From Spirochaetaceae bacterium (lineage in GTDB: Bacteria; Spirochaetota; Spirochaetia; UBA9216): DNA of 23,430 nt. Made by a program: the position numbers and the translations under genes. This document shows, one piece after another, positions 1 through 9,061 of this stretch (the stretch's first letter is position 1; each line of letters opens with the position of its first letter). The notes under the pieces were generated by a model. That model was not told where the DNA came from and did no database searches. It saw only the letters and a program-made list of their open reading frames with translations. Location of the stretch: contig JAQQAK010000143.1 in assembly GCA_028527945.1 (NCBI GenBank), positions 1 to 23,430 of the forward strand, written 5' to 3'.

Positions 1-2
1 AA

Positions 3-1706
3 CTGATAGAAAAACTGTCTGAACTTGGCGATGAAATTTATCTTCAAATAGAAGAACCAATATTTGTTAAAAATCCGTATCAAAAGCAGTTGGATTTAAT
101 AGAAAAAACCTATAATACTCTTTCTTCTGTGTCGCCTAATATAAAAATAATTGTAACCACCTATTTTGAACATTCATGCGAAGCTGTAACAGAATTAGCA
201 GAAACAAGCAGATGGGGAATTGGTCTTGATTTTGTGCATGGAAAGAGAAATATTACAGCAATTGATTTTCTGAAAGACAAACACCTTATTGCAGGCGTAG
301 TTGACGGACGGAATATATGGATAAATGATATAGAGAAGACAAAAACATTATTAGAGCAAATCGCTGAAAAAATTGATAAAGATAAAATAATAACATCTAC
401 AAGCTGTTCACTTCTTCATTGTCCATATACTTTAAGGAATGAGCCAGAAAGCAATCTAAATAAATGGTTCTCATTTGCGGTAGAGAAGATCGAAGAAGTT
501 GTACTTATTGATAAAATATTCAGAAACGAAACTCTTTCAAATGAAGACAAACTAAAAATTGAAAGAAATGCTTCAGCCCTTAAGAACAGAAAAACATCAG
601 ATATTATAACAAATATTAAAATTTCTGAGCGAGTAAAAAATATAAGCAATAAGGTCAGACAAGAAAACGCATCAGAAAGACTTGAATCACAAAACAAAAA
701 GTTTGCCCTTCCTTCCCTGCCAACAACAAGTATAGGAAGCTTTCCTCAAACACCTGAATTACGCAAAGCCAGATCAGAGTATAAAAAAGGTAAGATTTCT
801 GATAGTGAATATGAATCAGAGATGAAAAATTACATAAATAGTTGCGTTACTATTCAGGAAGAAATTGGATTAGATGTACTTGTTCATGGAGAGCCTGAAA
901 GAAATGATATGGTGGAATACTTTGGAGAACTTTTAAATGGTTTTCACTTCACAAAAAACGGCTGGGTTCAAAGCTATGGAAGCCGATGTGTAAAACCGCC
1001 GATTATATATGGAGACATCAGCCGTCCGCAGCCAATGACAGTAAAATGGATAAGCTATGCCCAAAGCAGAACAAATAAAATAATGAAAGGTATGTTGACC
1101 GGCCCTGTTACAATAATAAACTGGTCTTTTGTCAGAAATGATATACCCCGTTCTGAAATATCAACTCAGATTGCGCTCGCCTTAAACGATGAGATAGCAG
1201 ATCTTCAGGATAATAATATAAAAATTATTCAGGTTGATGAGGCGGCCTTCAAGGAAGGCTATCCACTAAGAAAAGAAAATATACTTGAATACGAAGAATG
1301 GGCCGTAAACAGCTTTAAACTTACAGTTGCAAGCGCAAAAATAGAAACTCAAATTCACACACATATGTGTTACAGTGAATTTAACGATATTATCAAAACA
1401 ATTGAATCTATGGATGCTGATGTAATAACCATAGAAACAGCACGCAGCGGAAACAGGCTTCTGAATATCTTTAAAGAAACAGGTTATAAAAATGAAATAG
1501 GCCCAGGTGTTTACGATATTCATTCCCCAAGAATACCATCAGTTGAAGAGTTCAAGAAACAAATTGAGCAAAGACTGGGAGTCATTGATAAATCCAAGTT
1601 CTGGGTTAATCCAGACTGCGGACTAAAAACAAGAAAATGGGAAGAAGTAAAACCAGCTCTCACAAACATGGTTAAAGCCGTTAAAGAAATTAGAGCAACA
1701 CTTTAA
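3..1706 (+). CDS. metE: Cobalamin-independent methionine synthase MetE (5' end missing)
   Basis: Transfers a methyl group from 5-methyltetrahydropteroyl-polyglutamate to homocysteine, the last step of methionine synthesis, in the cytoplasm. The reading frame is open from base 3 with no stop upstream, so the gene starts outside the window; 567 residues are visible against about 750 usual for MetE, so roughly the first 190 are missing. The internal TTG at 90 is not a credible start because coding sequence continues before it. The catalytic C-terminal barrel begins near the 'TTSIGSFPQT' stretch (about base 720). The zinc ligands are all visible: His and Cys in 'HTHMC' (about 1355-1370), Glu in 'ITIETARSG' and Cys in 'NPDCGLKTRKW'. 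The gene is followed directly by a terminator and converges on proX. No regulator such as MetR is in view, and any upstream riboswitch would lie outside the window. Confidence 0.95.
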   Translation: MIEKLSELGDEIYLQIEEPIFVKNPYQKQLDLIEKTYNTLSSVSPNIKIIVTTYFEHSCEAVTELAETSRWGIGLDFVHGKRNITAIDFLKDKHLIAGVVDGRNIWINDIEKTKTLLEQIAEKIDKDKIITSTSCSLLHCPYTLRNEPESNLNKWFSFAVEKIEEVVLIDKIFRNETLSNEDKLKIERNASALKNRKTSDIITNIKISERVKNISNKVRQENASERLESQNKKFALPSLPTTSIGSFPQTPELRKARSEYKKGKISDSEYESEMKNYINSCVTIQEEIGLDVLVHGEPERNDMVEYFGELLNGFHFTKNGWVQSYGSRCVKPPIIYGDISRPQPMTVKWISYAQSRTNKIMKGMLTGPVTIINWSFVRNDIPRSEISTQIALALNDEIADLQDNNIKIIQVDEAAFKEGYPLRKENILEYEEWAVNSFKLTVASAKIETQIHTHMCYSEFNDIIKTIESMDADVITIETARSGNRLLNIFKETGYKNEIGPGVYDIHSPRIPSVEEFKKQIEQRLGVIDKSKFWVNPDCGLKTRKWEEVKPALTNMVKAVKEIRATL

Positions 1707-1720
1707 ATCAACAGCAGGAT

Positions 1721-1759
1721 AAAAAAAGGGGAGGCCGTCTTATGTCCCCCCCCTTTTTT
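1721..1759. terminator. Bidirectional rho-independent terminator between metE and proX
   Basis: An A7-G4 arm (from 1721) pairs with a C8-T6 arm (1746-1759) around a short loop. The A-run and T-run on opposite sides allow termination in both directions. It lies between the convergent stop codons of metE (+) and proX (-). Confidence 0.85.
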
Positions 1760-1771
1760 AATACCAAAAAC

Positions 1772-2659
1772 TTATTTTACCCAATCCTGCCATACATCTG
1801 GGTTTGCATTCTTCCATTCTCTTGCGGCTTCAAGTGTATTCTTATCTGAATCAGCGATATAAACCATTAGAGGTCCAATAGTCTCGTTTGTCCAGAAAAC
1901 ATTCTTCATAAAAGCAGTAATTTCAGGAAGTTCTTCTTCTACTCCAGGTCGACCAAGAATAAAAATATCATCAGGAGCATAGATTATATCCTTATCCTGC
2001 TCAAGAATAACAAGGTCATATCGCCCAAACATTGAGTGTGGCTGCCATCCCATTCCAACAATATATTCATGATCCTTGATTGCTGCGTCCATTGCAGCGA
2101 GCATTGCAGGGCCGGAAGACGGTAAAAGTTGTATACCAGCTTCATCAAGGCCATACTTTGGAATAATCTCTTCTTCACATTTGATCATCATTCCAGCACC
2201 AGCATCAATACCAGTGATCTTGTAGTCAAGTTTCTTTGCTACTTCAGGCTTGGCAAGATCAGAAATCTTTGTCACCCCTTCATCTGCCATATATTTGGGA
2301 ACAATTAGTCCAACAACACCATCTTTATAAATTGTTTGAATTTTAACAATGTCGGTTCCTTCTGTGTATACAGTATGAAGATTTGGGAGCCAGCCTTCCA
2401 TGAAGAAGTCCTGATCTCCATTAGCCACAGATGATATAGCAGGAGCTACATCCGCAGCAGTAAGCTCAACCTTACAGCCATACTCATCTTCAAGGATTGC
2501 AGCGACAACATGTGTCCAGGCCACACCTTCTTCCCAGTTTACATACGTAAGTTTTACAGTCTGTGGTTTAGCATCGGATGATTCACCCTGCCCATTCGCG
2601 AAGATTACTGTTGGTAATAGTACGGCTATTGCCATTACTATAATCACAAGTTTTTTCAT
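1772..2659 (-). CDS. proX: Glycine betaine/proline ABC transporter, substrate-binding protein
   Basis: Periplasmic binding protein that captures quaternary-ammonium osmolytes such as glycine betaine and delivers them to ProW/ProV. It has 295 residues, normal for the OpuAC/ProX family. A Sec signal peptide covers about residues 1-21 (Lys-Lys, hydrophobic core, then 'IFANGQGE'); there is no lipobox Cys, so it should be soluble rather than lipid-anchored. Trp residues suited to a betaine-binding aromatic cage occur at 42/48, 90 and 205 ('VNWEEGVAW', 'EGWLPN', 'GMGWQPHS'). It is the last gene of proV-proW-proX, with 86 bases between it and proW containing a small dyad. The start is supported by GGAGGA upstream of the ATG. 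Exact substrate (betaine, proline betaine, choline or carnitine) cannot be fixed by reading alone. Confidence 0.93.
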   Translation of the reverse strand: MKKLVIIVMAIAVLLPTVIFANGQGESSDAKPQTVKLTYVNWEEGVAWTHVVAAILEDEYGCKVELTAADVAPAISSVANGDQDFFMEGWLPNLHTVYTEGTDIVKIQTIYKDGVVGLIVPKYMADEGVTKISDLAKPEVAKKLDYKITGIDAGAGMMIKCEEEIIPKYGLDEAGIQLLPSSGPAMLAAMDAAIKDHEYIVGMGWQPHSMFGRYDLVILEQDKDIIYAPDDIFILGRPGVEEELPEITAFMKNVFWTNETIGPLMVYIADSDKNTLEAAREWKNANPDVWQDWVK

Positions 2660-2683
2660 TTAAATTTCCTCCATGTATTTTTT

Positions 2684-2696
2684 CCCAAATTTTGGG
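2684..2696. repeat. Small palindrome in the proW-proX gap
   Basis: CCCAAA and TTTGGG arms separated by one base, in the 86-base leader before proX. On the minus strand it lies just ahead of an A-rich stretch and the proX ribosome-binding site. It may be a small mRNA stem that affects proX translation or mRNA stability. It is too short to call a terminator. Confidence 0.3.
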
Positions 2697-2745
2697 TATT
2701 TTATAAAACAAGTATTGTAAGAGCCTCAAAATTACTTCTATGTAT

Positions 2746-3600
2746 TTATTTTTTATCTCTACTCTTTTTTCCTATATGGCTAAGAGCTTGAGTAACTCTG
2801 TCAAGAAAGATGGCCAGAATTACAATTGAGATTCCGCCCTCAAACCCCATATCAATTCTGAGTTGAGTTATTCCTTTTAAAACGATATTCCCCAATCCTC
2901 CTGCTCCAATCATTCCAGATATTACAACCATAGAAAGTGCCAGCATGATTGTTTGATTTACACCAGCCATTATTGTGGGAAGCGCTACAGGGAGTTCTGC
3001 TTTCAAAAGTCTCTGGTTTGAGGTTGCGCCAAAGGCTCGGCAGGCTTCTATTATCTCAACAGGAACCTGACGTATTCCAAGATTTGTAAGCCTCACGACA
3101 GGTGGCAGTGAAAAAATTAGAGTAGCTATTACTCCGGGAACAGGTCCCAAGCGGAATAATAAAACCGCGGGAATCAAATAAACAAATGCAGGCAGAGTCT
3201 GCATAAAGTCCAAAATAGGTCTAAGAACCTTCCAGGCTGTATCAGATTTGGACGCCCATATTCCTAAAGGTATTCCTAATAATAAAGCAAAAAATACTGC
3301 GGCTATAACCAATGAAAGAGTGTCCATTGTTTCAGACCAATACCCCATATACAGAATTAATGAAAATCCGATGGCTGTAAAAATAGCAATACCTCGGCCT
3401 GAAGCTTTCCAGGCAAGTAAAGTGAATAAAACAATTACCAAAACCGCCGGAGGGAACTGAAAAATCCAATTAACACCGTCCAAAAAACCATCAACAACCA
3501 TAGCGATAAAATCAAAAAGCCAGTCAGCGTTTTCTCGTAACCAGTTAATTAAAGCCTCAAAAGCTGCACCTATATCAAGAATTTCTTTTATTGTTTCCAT
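2746..3600 (-). CDS. proW: Glycine betaine/proline ABC transporter, permease ProW
   Basis: Inner-membrane channel subunit of the betaine importer. It has 284 residues; the N-terminal region (about 1-45) is amphipathic and is followed by several hydrophobic membrane segments. The BPD-permease coupling motif that contacts the ATPase is visible as 'EACRAFGATSNQRLLKAELP', followed by 'GAGGLG', a signature of OpuAB/ProW proteins. It starts 14 bases after the proV stop, so it is translated from the same transcript; a modest Shine-Dalgarno (AGGAT/AGG) lies upstream of the ATG. The C-terminus is basic ('GKKSRDKK'), as expected for a cytosolic tail. Confidence 0.94.
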   Translation of the reverse strand: METIKEILDIGAAFEALINWLRENADWLFDFIAMVVDGFLDGVNWIFQFPPAVLVIVLFTLLAWKASGRGIAIFTAIGFSLILYMGYWSETMDTLSLVIAAVFFALLLGIPLGIWASKSDTAWKVLRPILDFMQTLPAFVYLIPAVLLFRLGPVPGVIATLIFSLPPVVRLTNLGIRQVPVEIIEACRAFGATSNQRLLKAELPVALPTIMAGVNQTIMLALSMVVISGMIGAGGLGNIVLKGITQLRIDMGFEGGISIVILAIFLDRVTQALSHIGKKSRDKK

Positions 3601-3614
3601 AATTACCTATCCTT

Positions 3615-4868
3615 TTATTCCTGCTCAGTTGTGTCTGTTTCATCTTCAAGAACCTCACTAAAGACAGTTGGTCCGGAATCTTCATCTATGCCATCATTCA
3701 TTTCCGCAATAATCATCTCTCTATCAACAACCCCAAGAAAGGTATTATTGTCATCTATAACAGCAATTGGAACTTTAGTTTCTATAGCTGCTGTCAGTAA
3801 ATCGGAAATGGAAGTATCAGGCGATGCGGTATAAAAATCCTGAGTAGCTATGGAGCAAAGATCCCCCTCACCTCTCTTTTTTAATTCAACAACATCTTCA
3901 ATATGTACAAGTCCTTTTAAAATTCTGCTTGAGTCAAGAATAAACGCAATAGACTTTCCATGCTTCTCCATTAAATGCAAAGCCGATTTGGGGCCATCTT
4001 TAGACGTTGTTAAAGTTGGACTTTTTCTTTTTATTGTACCTGCTGTTACAACCTTTGTTTTATCAACATTTTGAACAAATTTTCTAACATAATCATCTGC
4101 AGGGTTTGATAAAATATTTTCTGGAGTTCCAATTTGCCTAACCCGTCCATCTGGCCCGAGAATAGCTATTCTGTCTCCGATCTTTAAGGCTTCATCAAGG
4201 TCGTGTGTTATAAATATAATTGTTTTATGCATCTTTGCCTGAAGCTCGAGTAGTTCATCCTGCATTTGTGAGCGTATAAGAGGATCTAATGCACTAAAAG
4301 CTTCATCCATGAGTAATATTTCTGGATCATTAGCCAAAGCCCGGGCTAAACCAACACGCTGCTGCATTCCACCTGATAACTCACTTGGTAAACTGAATTC
4401 AAAACCTTCCAGACCTACTAGCTTCAAAGCTTCCATAGATTTTTGACGCCGCTCATCCTTGTCTACACCGCTTAATTCCAACCCGAACTCAACATTGGAA
4501 ACAACATTTCGATGCGGAAGAAGTCCGAAATTCTGAAAAACCATAGACATTTTACGACGCCGTAAATTCATAAGTTTTACATTATCCATTGTGACAATAT
4601 CATCGCCGTCAATAAGAATCTGTCCCGCAGTAGGCTTAATTAACCTATTCAAACATCGGATAAATGTCGATTTTCCGCTTCCAGAAAGCCCCATAACAAC
4701 AAACGTTTCTTTTCTATGGATTTCAAACGTAGCACTGTTTATTGCTACTGTACATCCAGTTTTCTTTTTAATATCCTGCTTAGACACACCTTTTTTTATT
4801 AGCGGTATTGCTTTTTTAGGATTTGGACCAAAGATTTTATATAAATCTTTAACTTCAACTAATGCCAT
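3615..4868 (-). CDS. proV: Glycine betaine/proline ABC transporter, ATP-binding protein with C-terminal CBS domains
   Basis: ATPase that powers betaine import through ProW. It has 417 residues, typical of ProV/OpuAA. Walker A is 'GLSGSGKST' (about 60-68), the ABC signature is 'LSGGMQQ' (about 164-170), Walker B is 'ILLMDE' (about 184-189) and the switch His is in 'FITHDLDEA'. After about residue 280 come two CBS-type repeats ('ALHLMEKHGKSIAFILDSSRILKG' region and 'PIAVIDDNNTFLGVVDREMI'). These sense ionic strength or a nucleotide such as c-di-AMP in related transporters and gate activity. The C-terminus is acidic. It is the first gene of the operon, with AGGAG about 10 bases before the ATG. 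Confidence 0.95.
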   Translation of the reverse strand: MALVEVKDLYKIFGPNPKKAIPLIKKGVSKQDIKKKTGCTVAINSATFEIHRKETFVVMGLSGSGKSTFIRCLNRLIKPTAGQILIDGDDIVTMDNVKLMNLRRRKMSMVFQNFGLLPHRNVVSNVEFGLELSGVDKDERRQKSMEALKLVGLEGFEFSLPSELSGGMQQRVGLARALANDPEILLMDEAFSALDPLIRSQMQDELLELQAKMHKTIIFITHDLDEALKIGDRIAILGPDGRVRQIGTPENILSNPADDYVRKFVQNVDKTKVVTAGTIKRKSPTLTTSKDGPKSALHLMEKHGKSIAFILDSSRILKGLVHIEDVVELKKRGEGDLCSIATQDFYTASPDTSISDLLTAAIETKVPIAVIDDNNTFLGVVDREMIIAEMNDGIDEDSGPTVFSEVLEDETDTTEQE

Positions 4869-4902
4869 CTTTTTATTCTCCTCAATATCAAGGTCTCATC
4901 GG

Positions 4903-4916
4903 AACTGTTTACAGTT
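4903..4916. promoter_or_regulatory. Perfect 14-bp palindrome upstream of proV
   Basis: AACTGT-TT-ACAGTT, a perfect 14-base palindrome, lies 35 bases upstream of the proV start codon and downstream of the minus-strand terminator. A weak promoter (TTGACC about 16 bases ahead of TAAACA on the minus strand) overlaps it, so it could be an operator for osmotic or other control of the betaine operon. The binding protein is unknown. Confidence 0.4.
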
Positions 4917-4940
4917 TATTGACGGGGGGTCAATTGAACC

Positions 4941-4994
4941 AAAAAAAAAGCACTCTAACTTTATAATCAAAAGATTATAGAGTTAGAGTGCTTT
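4941..4994 (-). terminator. Strong minus-strand terminator between pycA and proV
   Basis: Arms at 4947-4968 and 4973-4994 form a 22-bp stem with one G-U pair and an AAAA/UUUU loop. On the minus strand it is followed by nine U residues. It would end any minus-strand transcript arriving from the pycA side. It sits 73 bases before proV, so it either insulates proV or acts as a leader attenuator. Confidence 0.85.
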
Positions 4995-5002
4995 AGCAAA
5001 AG

Positions 5003-5092
5003 CTAAACGCTATTACTTGCTGCTACTTTAATAGCAGTTTCATTGCCTGTTTTCAGACCCTGAAGAAGCCCCAGTTCTATGGATAAAATTTT
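5003..5092 (-). pseudogene. Possible 3' remnant of a decayed gene (29 codons, no start)
   Basis: A minus-strand reading frame of 29 codons reads like the C-terminus of a normal protein (…'LGLLQGLKTGNETAIK'…, ending Ala-Ser-Asn-Ser-Val). It stops with TAG only eight bases before the stem of a strong rho-independent terminator, as a real gene end would. It has no ATG or ribosome-binding site, and an in-frame stop lies just upstream at 5093-5095. I could not find the rest of the protein in the other two frames up to about 5160. The alternatives are a chance frame inside a small RNA or a leader RNA of proV. I do not recognise the family. Confidence 0.3.
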
Positions 5093-5390
5093 TCAACCCA
5101 AGTTTCCAATTATGTAAATGACATTTCACAGCCAATAGAATACATTAGTACTTCAAGAATTTACTTCATTTTAATAATTGTATATATATAATAGTAAGAA
5201 ATAATACTTTCGTCTACCCTACATGCATAATTTTAATATTGTCTTGAAAGATAACAGCAGAAATTATCAACTTTATATAAAACATATGAGACTAACTCTC
5301 ACAAGAACCACTATATATCGAAACTTTAAGTATTAGCAGACTTACAACGCAAACTCAAAGTAAGCATAGGAGCTCCTCTCTGAGAAAGAG
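5093..5390. other. Gene-poor AT-rich stretch
   Basis: About 300 bases between the possible gene remnant and the inverted repeat behind pycA. Stops occur in all frames and I see no start with a ribosome-binding site, no RNA fold I recognise and no repeat. It includes a TATATATATA stretch near 5180. Confidence 0.5.
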
Positions 5391-5418
5391 AGGGAGTAAT
5401 AAAAAACACTCCCCCACT
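5391..5418. terminator. Weak hairpin after pycA
   Basis: GGGAGT (plus strand, about 5391-5396) and ACTCCC (about 5408-5413) flank an A-rich loop immediately 3' of the pycA stop. The T-run that follows (CCACTTTTTT) is on the plus-strand side, so for pycA itself the U-tract is poor. A second small stem (CCTCTCT/AGAGAGG) adjoins it. Likely end of the pycA transcript, but not a textbook terminator in that direction. Confidence 0.45.
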
Positions 5419-5421
5419 TTT

Positions 5422-8400
5422 TTAGTCTTTTAACGTAAAGAGAAGTTCACCTGCTTTTACAGAATGTCCTTCACTTACACAAACCTTATCAATGAGACCA
5501 TTCTTTTTAGAAACAACACTCGTCTCCATTTTCATGGCCTCGATAATAGCAAGAACCTGATTTTCAACAACCTCTTCACCTGCCTTAACCATAACCTTGC
5601 TTACTGCACCTGGAATACTTGAGCCTACCTGCCTTGCATCATCTGGATCCGCAAGAACTACAGAAGAAGCTTCAACCTTGGCAGTTTTATCACGGACAGC
5701 AACCTCACGACGCGCTCCATTCAGTTCAAAAATAACATTGATAGTACCATCTTCATTATGCTCGCCTGGGCCAATATACTTGATCATAAGAGTCTTGCCG
5801 TCTTCGATGCATATCTCGGTAGTTTCTCCCGGAGCAAGCCCCATAAAGAAAACATGGCTGTCCATTCTGCTTATATAACCATACTCACTACGATGCTTGC
5901 AGTAGTCTTCAAGAACCTTAGGGTACAAACACCATCCAAGAAGATCTCTTCTTGTAGGAGAGGATTCATATTTTTGTATGTTTTCAGTTACAGCGTCAAA
6001 ATCGATTGGTTCAAGAAGTTCTCCGGGGCGGCATGTAACAGGAGTCTCTCCTTTTAGCACAATCTTCTGAAGATCTTCAGGAAATCCCCAAGGAGGCTGG
6101 CCCATCATTCCCTTAAAATAGCTAACAACTGAATCAGGATAATCAAGAGACTGCCCCTTTTGAGTGATGTTTTCCGAAGTCAAATCATTCTGAACCATGA
6201 ATATTGCCAGATCTCCAACCATTTTTGATGATGGTGTAACCTTAACAATATCTCCAAGCATATCATTTACTTCCCGGTACTTTTCCTTTACATCCTTAAA
6301 GCGATGTCCAAGACCAAGACTTTCAACCTGAGGCTTCAAGTTGGTATACTGCCCTCCGGGAATTTCATAGCGATAAATATCTGTTACAGGAGAATTAAGG
6401 TCAGCCTGAAATGGAGCATAATACTTTCTAACATCTTCCCAATAATCAGTAAGATGCTGAAGTTCTTCAAGATCAAAACCGGGATCTCTTGTCTGCCCTG
6501 AAAGGGCTGCCACAAGAGAATTCATCGATGGCTGACTTGTCAGTGATGACATTGATGATATTGCTGTATCAACAATATCTACACCTGCTTCAGCGGCCAT
6601 TAAAATAGTAGAGATCTGATTACCTGTGGTATCATGAGTATGAAGCCTTATTGGGAGATCTGTAGTATCTTTAAGAGCGCTTATCAGCTCTTTTGCGGCA
6701 TATGGCTTTAATAGTCCGGCCATATCCTTTATCGCAATAATATGAGCCCCTCGTTTTTCAAGCTCCTTTGCCATATTCACATAATATTTAAGGTTATACT
6801 TGTCTCTTGAAGAATCACAAATATCTCCAGTATAACAGATTGAACATTCAGCGACCTTTCCCTGCTTGAGAACTTCATCAATAGCTACTTCCATTCCGGG
6901 AATCCAGTTTAGAGAATCAAAGATTCTAAAAATATCAATGCCGCTTATTGCCGCCTCGCGAATAAATTCTCTTATCAGGTTATCCGGATAATTTGTGTAA
7001 CCAACCGCGTTTGCGCCTCTGAAAAGCATTTGAAACGGAATATTCGGAATTCGTTTTCTAAGCTCATCAAGTCTTTCCCATGGTGATTCATGTAGAAAAC
7101 GGTAAGCTACATCAAAAGTTGCTCCGCCCCACATCTCAAGAGAAAAGGCATTTGCAAGTATATGTGATGTTGGTATAGCAATATCAACCATATCCTTTGT
7201 TCTGACTCTTGTTGCAAGCAGAGACTGATGTGCGTCTCTCATTGTCGTATCACCAATAAGAAGGCGTTTCTCTGACTGAACGTATTTCTTTAATCCTTCA
7301 GGACCGTCCTTGTCAAATATAGCCTTTAAACCAAGGGGTATATTTTCTTCAGAATATTCTGGAATTCTTGGTTTATCATATATCTCTTTAGAATCGCTGC
7401 CATCATTTATGATAATATTTCCCAAATACTTTAGAATCTTTGTAGCTCTATCCTGCGGATCTTCAAACTTGAAAAGCTCAGGGGTTTCATCAATAAATTT
7501 TGTATGACATTTGCCATCACGAAAAACCTGATGCTGCAAAATATTGCTTAAAAACGCAATATTCGTTTTAACACCACGTATACGAATTTCGCCGATTGCC
7601 CTGAGAGCTTTTCTGGCAGTTCCAATAAAGGTTCGATCAAAGGTTGTTATCTTTACAAGAAGACTGTCATAGTAGGGTGATATTTCGGCACCAGTAAAGG
7701 CGTTTCCTGCATCAAGCCTGATACCATAACCTCCTCCGCTTCGGTATGTAGTAATTTTTCCGGTATCCGGAGCAAAGTTGTTTCTTGGATCCTCAGTTGT
7801 GACTCGGCACTGAATTGAATAACCACTAGGCTTAACATCATCCTGAGATTCTATTCCTATTTCAAAAGAAGATAATGGCAGCCCCATAGCAATGTACAAC
7901 TGAGACTTTACAAGATCCCGTCCTGTCAGCATTTCTGTAACAGTGTGTTCAACCTGAATACGGGGGTTCATTTCAATAAAATAATGATCGCCATTCTGAT
8001 CCAATAAAAACTCAACTGTTCCGGCATTTACATAACCTACAGCCTTGGCAATCTTTAGAGCATCAGAATGAAGTTCTGCTCGTTTTTGTTCTGAAACAGC
8101 AAAAGCTGGCGCAAATTCAATAACCTTTTGATAACGCCTTTGCACCGAACAATCTCTTTCATATAAATGAACAATATTTCCATGTTGGTCAGCAAGAATT
8201 TGAACCTCTATATGCCTTGGTTCAATTAAATACTTCTCCATAAAAATATCACCGCAACCAAAGGCCTTACGGGCTTCTTCACTAACCATCTCAAAGGCTG
8301 TTGTCATCTCATCAGCTGAGTCAATTTTTCTCATTCCACGGCCACCACCGCCTGCGGCAGCCTTAAGAATAACCGGGTAGCCAAATTTCGCGGCCATTTC

Positions 8401-8850
8401 TTTGGCCTCTTCAGAATTCTTTAGAGGAGTTTCTGTTCCTGGAATAGTAGGAACATTACAAGATACAGCAATCTCCTTGGCACTTAGTTTATCTCCCATC
8501 TTTGCAAGAACATTTGAAGGAGGACCTACAAAAATAATATCATTATCTTCACAAGCCTTTGCAAAAGCAGGATTCTCAGAAAGAAAGCCGTACCCTGGAT
8601 GTATCGCGTCAACACCTTTACGCTTTGCAAGATCAATTATTCTGTCAATATCAAGATATGCGCCAAGAGGACTCTTATTTTCCCCTATCTGGTAAGCTTC
8701 ATCAGCCTTTGTTCTAAAAAGATTAAAAACATCCTCTTTGGAATAAACAGCAACTGTCTTTAGTCCCATATCGTAGCAGGCTCTAAAAACTCTAATTGCA
8801 ATCTCTCCTCGATTTGCTACCAGAACTTTTTTTATTTCTTTATTACTCAT
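5422..8850 (-). CDS. pycA: Pyruvate carboxylase (single-chain, biotin-dependent)
   Basis: Carboxylates pyruvate to oxaloacetate with ATP and bicarbonate, refilling the TCA cycle and feeding gluconeogenesis and aspartate-family synthesis. I place the start at the ATG at 8850, which has AGGAGG seven bases upstream and begins directly with the conserved 'KKVLVANRGEIAIRVFRA' biotin-carboxylase N-terminus. The frame is open 44 codons further upstream but those residues look non-coding. This gives 1142 residues, the usual length. Domain order: biotin carboxylase (about 1-455, glycine-rich ATP loop 'GGGGRGMRK'), carboxyltransferase from about 530 ('GDTTMRDAHQSLLATRVR'), tetramerisation/allosteric linker, then the biotinyl carrier domain with the biotin-accepting Lys at about 1107 in 'EAMKM'. 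It is transcribed from its own promoter in the gap behind the LysR gene. Confidence 0.97.
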   Translation of the reverse strand: MSNKEIKKVLVANRGEIAIRVFRACYDMGLKTVAVYSKEDVFNLFRTKADEAYQIGENKSPLGAYLDIDRIIDLAKRKGVDAIHPGYGFLSENPAFAKACEDNDIIFVGPPSNVLAKMGDKLSAKEIAVSCNVPTIPGTETPLKNSEEAKEMAAKFGYPVILKAAAGGGGRGMRKIDSADEMTTAFEMVSEEARKAFGCGDIFMEKYLIEPRHIEVQILADQHGNIVHLYERDCSVQRRYQKVIEFAPAFAVSEQKRAELHSDALKIAKAVGYVNAGTVEFLLDQNGDHYFIEMNPRIQVEHTVTEMLTGRDLVKSQLYIAMGLPLSSFEIGIESQDDVKPSGYSIQCRVTTEDPRNNFAPDTGKITTYRSGGGYGIRLDAGNAFTGAEISPYYDSLLVKITTFDRTFIGTARKALRAIGEIRIRGVKTNIAFLSNILQHQVFRDGKCHTKFIDETPELFKFEDPQDRATKILKYLGNIIINDGSDSKEIYDKPRIPEYSEENIPLGLKAIFDKDGPEGLKKYVQSEKRLLIGDTTMRDAHQSLLATRVRTKDMVDIAIPTSHILANAFSLEMWGGATFDVAYRFLHESPWERLDELRKRIPNIPFQMLFRGANAVGYTNYPDNLIREFIREAAISGIDIFRIFDSLNWIPGMEVAIDEVLKQGKVAECSICYTGDICDSSRDKYNLKYYVNMAKELEKRGAHIIAIKDMAGLLKPYAAKELISALKDTTDLPIRLHTHDTTGNQISTILMAAEAGVDIVDTAISSMSSLTSQPSMNSLVAALSGQTRDPGFDLEELQHLTDYWEDVRKYYAPFQADLNSPVTDIYRYEIPGGQYTNLKPQVESLGLGHRFKDVKEKYREVNDMLGDIVKVTPSSKMVGDLAIFMVQNDLTSENITQKGQSLDYPDSVVSYFKGMMGQPPWGFPEDLQKIVLKGETPVTCRPGELLEPIDFDAVTENIQKYESSPTRRDLLGWCLYPKVLEDYCKHRSEYGYISRMDSHVFFMGLAPGETTEICIEDGKTLMIKYIGPGEHNEDGTINVIFELNGARREVAVRDKTAKVEASSVVLADPDDARQVGSSIPGAVSKVMVKAGEEVVENQVLAIIEAMKMETSVVSKKNGLIDKVCVSEGHSVKAGELLFTLKD

Positions 8851-8953
8851 GTTGCAACCTCCTGTATCCGGAAATCCGGAATATTGCTTATGTATGTCAA
8901 CGCCAACAGGCGTGTAAAGTGAGTATACAGGTATAATATATGAGTTCATTACT

Positions 8954-8982
8954 AGTGTATAAGAGGGTGAACATTTGGTCAA
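8954..8982 (-). promoter_or_regulatory. Sigma-70-like promoter for pycA
   Basis: On the minus strand TTGACC (8982-8977) and TACACT (8959-8954) are separated by exactly 17 bases, about 100 bases upstream of the pycA ATG. The leader between contains a small stem (ACGCC-aaca-GGCGT, near 8901-8914) and TCCGG/CCGGA arms near 8869-8882. Confidence 0.5.
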
Positions 8983-9061
8983 GTATAAAACATATTTTCA
9001 CACATCTACAATTGAAGATATTTTACCAAAAAACTTGAAGCTATAGATAGGCCCTACTGAT

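Noticed and set aside
8851..8982. 44-residue N-terminal extension of pyruvate carboxylase
   Set aside because: It lacks a ribosome-binding site and family similarity and covers the promoter; the ATG at 8850 has AGGAGG and the conserved N-terminus.
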